This document shows, piece by piece, positions 62,102-64,000 of a DNA stretch of 64,000 nucleotides. The notes under the pieces were generated by a model. That model did not search any database and was not told the origin of the DNA. It saw only the letters and a list, made by a program, of their open reading frames with translations. Positions within the stretch are counted from its first letter, which is position 1; every line of letters starts with the position of its first letter. A program made the position numbers and the translations under genes. The DNA comes from Aestuariimicrobium sp. p3-SID1156 (GTDB taxonomy: Bacteria > Actinomycetota > Actinomycetes > Propionibacteriales > Propionibacteriaceae). The stretch spans positions 162,527 to 226,526 of the forward strand of contig NZ_JALXXB010000004.1 in NCBI RefSeq assembly GCF_025144225.1. Direction: 5' to 3'.

Positions 62102-62920
62102 TCAGGTGACGCCGATGACCAGGGTGCTTTGGGCGGCTTCGATGACGTCGTTGGTGATGGTGTCGAGTTCGTTGATCTTCAGCACGCGCTGGATCTGGGG
62201 GATGAGGCGTTCGAGCAGCCGGAAGTTGCCGCGGGTGACCCGCGCGATGGCGGCGATGGCTTGGGCGTCGGTGAAGTCTTCGGGGTCGAGGGTCTTGCCG
62301 AGGGAGCGCCAGTGTCGTTGCAGGACGAACAACAGTTCGTCCTGACCCAGGGGTCGGTATTGATGGGCGAACCCGACCCGGCTGTAGAACTGGGGGTAGT
62401 GGCTGAACTGCTTCTCCAGTCCGGGCATGCCGATCAGGATCAGTGCGATGTCGTCTCGGTCGTAGCGGTCGCGCAGCAGTTCCAGGGCGGCGGGGCGAAG
62501 CCGTTCGGCCTCGTCGACGATGATCAGCTCGACGTAGTTCCTGCTGCGGCGCCATCCCCAGGTCTCGGGCGTGACGTCGCCGTGCGGCGCGAGGTGCTGT
62601 TCGATGCAGATGTTGGTGCGGGTGATGGCCTGATTGAGCTCATCCTTCAGGGTCCGCGGGGTGGTCAGCACGCTGGGGGTGTAGAGCACGGTGCGGCTCC
62701 GGTTCAGGGCGGCGTAGATCTTGGCGTCATCGTCGGAGCGCGGCCCCCAGTAGGTCAGCAGATCGTGGGCCTTGTCCCAGTGCGCGTAGCGGCGCGCCGA
62801 GAGCGTCTTGCCCACTCCGGCCGGCCCGAAACACAGGCCGATGGTGTGGCCGCGGCGCACGGCGTCGGCGAACTCGGTGAAGCGGCGGTGTTCTTTGGTG
62901 ACGATGAAGCGCTGGCTCAC
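62102..62920 (-). CDS. TniB/MuB-like AAA+ transposition ATPase
   Basis: About 272 aa. Walker A GPAGVGKTLSARRYA and Walker B LIIVDEAERL; a later IGMPGLEKQ sensor-type segment and VTRGNFRLLERL. Such ATPases bind target DNA and activate the transposase. GTG start nested in the transposase stop (GTGA). Confidence 0.9.
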   Translation of the reverse strand: MSQRFIVTKEHRRFTEFADAVRRGHTIGLCFGPAGVGKTLSARRYAHWDKAHDLLTYWGPRSDDDAKIYAALNRSRTVLYTPSVLTTPRTLKDELNQAITRTNICIEQHLAPHGDVTPETWGWRRSRNYVELIIVDEAERLRPAALELLRDRYDRDDIALILIGMPGLEKQFSHYPQFYSRVGFAHQYRPLGQDELLFVLQRHWRSLGKTLDPEDFTDAQAIAAIARVTRGNFRLLERLIPQIQRVLKINELDTITNDVIEAAQSTLVIGVT

Positions 62921-64000
62921 CTCAGGTCCTCCTTGTAGACCTTCAACTTCCGTTTCGGCGTCTGCGCCGCCGCTGGTTCCTCCGCGGGAGGTGGTGTCTC
63001 GGTGGTGTGTGCGGCCACGACAGCGATGCGTTCGTTGATGCCGGCCCGTAGTGCCCGGCGTCTCGCGTTGCGAGCGGCCTGGATCTCTTTGAGGCTGACC
63101 TTCTGGTCGTGGTGCTCCTGGTTGACGGCCTTGCAGAGGAACTCGTCGTGGTCGAAGACGCGGATCTCGGTGATGTCGCGAGGGTCGTAACGGATCACGA
63201 CCGACTGTCCGACGTAGCCGGCCAGGGTCGGGGAGACGTAGCGCAGGCCCTGGAATCGGATGCCATCGCGGCGCACGACGCGGGTCTTGGCCACGGTCAG
63301 CAACAGTCCGTCGAGAGCTTCCAGGCTCTCGGGCATGCGGGGCAGCCAGCCCTCGGCGATCCACGCGCTGCGCGGGGAGGTGCCGATCTCACTGTGCGTG
63401 CGGTCGTTGTAGGTGGCCACGAACCTTTCGACGGCGGTGTCGAGCTCGGCCAGGGACAGTGTCGGTGTTGGCCAGGGCTGGCCTTCGCCGATGTATCCGG
63501 GCAGGTCGGCCAGCAGCTCGGTGTTGACGGTGCCGAAGAACCGCTCGATCTTGCCCCGGCCCTGGGGTCGGGCGACGGTGGAGTGGATCAGTCGGATGTG
63601 GAGGTCGACGGCGGTGCCGGCGAGCTGGTGGCTGGTGAAGTCGCTGCCGTGGTCGACGTAGAGCACGTCCGGTAGGCCGCACATCGGCCAGGCCGGGTCG
63701 GTCTTGTGCCAGATCGCTTGGCGCAGCGCCAGGGCGGTGTTCATCGCCGACGGTGCGCCCAGGAAGACGGTATAGCCGCAGATCGCTCGGGAGCAGTCAT
63801 CGAGGATGGTCGTCAGCCATGGCCGTGCAGGCTTGCCATCGGTGCCGACTACCAGGATGTCGAGCAACGTGTGATCGGACTGCCACATCGCGTTGGGCCA
63901 CTCCGCCTGCCGGCGCAGCACCAGCTCGTGCTTGTCGCGGTAGGACGCCGCGCCTTCCAGGGCGAGGGTGACCATGCCCGGGTCCAGGGCGCGCACGATC
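62917..64000 (-). CDS. Mu/Tn552-type DDE transposase (TniA-like), N-terminus outside the window
   Basis: At least 360 residues. The catalytic triad is visible: D in QSDHTLLDI, D in VDHGSDFTS, and E in KIERFFGT. A C-terminal Mu-type beta-barrel (RFQGLRYVSPTLAGYVGQSV) and a basic tail follow. The frame is open to the right edge of the window, so the N-terminal DNA-binding region is missing here. Confidence 0.9.
   Translation of the reverse strand, partial: IVRALDPGMVTLALEGAASYRDKHELVLRRQAEWPNAMWQSDHTLLDILVVGTDGKPARPWLTTILDDCSRAICGYTVFLGAPSAMNTALALRQAIWHKTDPAWPMCGLPDVLYVDHGSDFTSHQLAGTAVDLHIRLIHSTVARPQGRGKIERFFGTVNTELLADLPGYIGEGQPWPTPTLSLAELDTAVERFVATYNDRTHSEIGTSPRSAWIAEGWLPRMPESLEALDGLLLTVAKTRVVRRDGIRFQGLRYVSPTLAGYVGQSVVIRYDPRDITEIRVFDHDEFLCKAVNQEHHDQKVSLKEIQAARNARRRALRAGINERIAVVAAHTTETPPPAEEPAAAQTPKRKLKVYKEDLR

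Larger units (their letters stand above)
62046..64000 (-). mobile_element. TniA/TniB-type transposon, right part beyond the window
   Basis: Two coupled genes, a Mu/Tn552-like DDE transposase and an AAA ATPase, read leftwards from the window edge. A TGTGACTTTTGAG sequence at about 62047 could be the left terminus (such elements end in TG/CA), but the partner end is not visible, so the boundary is tentative. Confidence 0.7.

Noticed and set aside
1..64000. CRISPR array, rRNA genes or prophage structural genes
   Set aside because: No regularly spaced repeats, rRNA-like stretches or capsid/tail/terminase-type proteins were seen; the only tRNA found is tRNA-Sec.

Overview
The window is high-GC, gene-dense DNA from an actinobacterium. 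The content points to a facultatively anaerobic member of the Propionibacteriaceae or a close relative: anaerobic glycerol-3-phosphate dehydrogenase glpBC, a selenocysteine formate dehydrogenase with its own Sec machinery, LuxS, a LigD-type ligase and GTG/ATG starts nested in upstream stops. The family-level guess is inference from gene content; no rRNA gene is present. Layout: 1-2.1 kb, end of the glp operon. 2.1-11.1 kb, a peptide-type ABC importer with a DapA-family aldolase and a GH32-like propeller protein in one operon, next to a divergent GntR-family regulator. 11.3-12.7 kb, luxS and mtnN (activated methyl cycle). 12.9-15.4 kb, glycogen phosphorylase. 15.7-27.4 kb, ordinary chromosomal genes: BCCT transporter, TetR/SDR pair, topoisomerase IB, dicarboxylate symporter, 2H phosphoesterase, LigD polymerase-ligase, Nei-type glycosylase, MFS transporter and Dps. 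From 28285 to 36868 an 8.58 kb integrative mobilizable element splits a luciferase-like flavin oxidoreductase gene. Its C-terminal part lies at 27.5-28.3 kb and its N-terminal part at 36.9-37.1 kb. The element carries a large serine integrase, three small translationally coupled ORFs, a HUH endonuclease + SF3-type helicase Rep (CRESS-like plasmid Rep) with an iteron-like repeat array, MobC-, relaxase- and MobB-like genes, and a mercury module (merR, merA and a small Cys-rich membrane protein). Both junctions can be read, so attB and a strongly palindromic attP can be reconstructed. From 37 to 45 kb lie flavin reductase and oxidoreductase genes, TfoX-N and DUF3224 proteins, a Cof-type HAD phosphatase, ilvD, and a membrane protein with an alpha/beta hydrolase. 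From 45.2 to 56.1 kb lies a formate dehydrogenase and selenocysteine cluster. fdhA has an in-frame UGA followed by a SECIS-like hairpin with a GGTCT loop. It is followed by the FeS subunit, an NrfD-type membrane subunit, selD (opposite strand), tRNA-Sec, selA, selB and fdhD. The five genes that make and insert Sec and mature the enzyme sit beside the only evident selenoprotein gene. From 56.1 kb to the end is an accessory island: a DUF2975/HTH pair with a shortened first gene, an N-terminally truncated ArdC-like metalloprotease, a D12-class adenine methylase tail-to-tail with a NotI-family restriction endonuclease gene broken by one frameshift, three small unknown genes of lower GC, and at the right edge a TniA/TniB-type transposon running off the window. 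The most notable system is the serine-integrase element with a CRESS-like Rep, followed by the self-contained Sec/formate dehydrogenase locus and the broken NotI-like restriction-modification pair.
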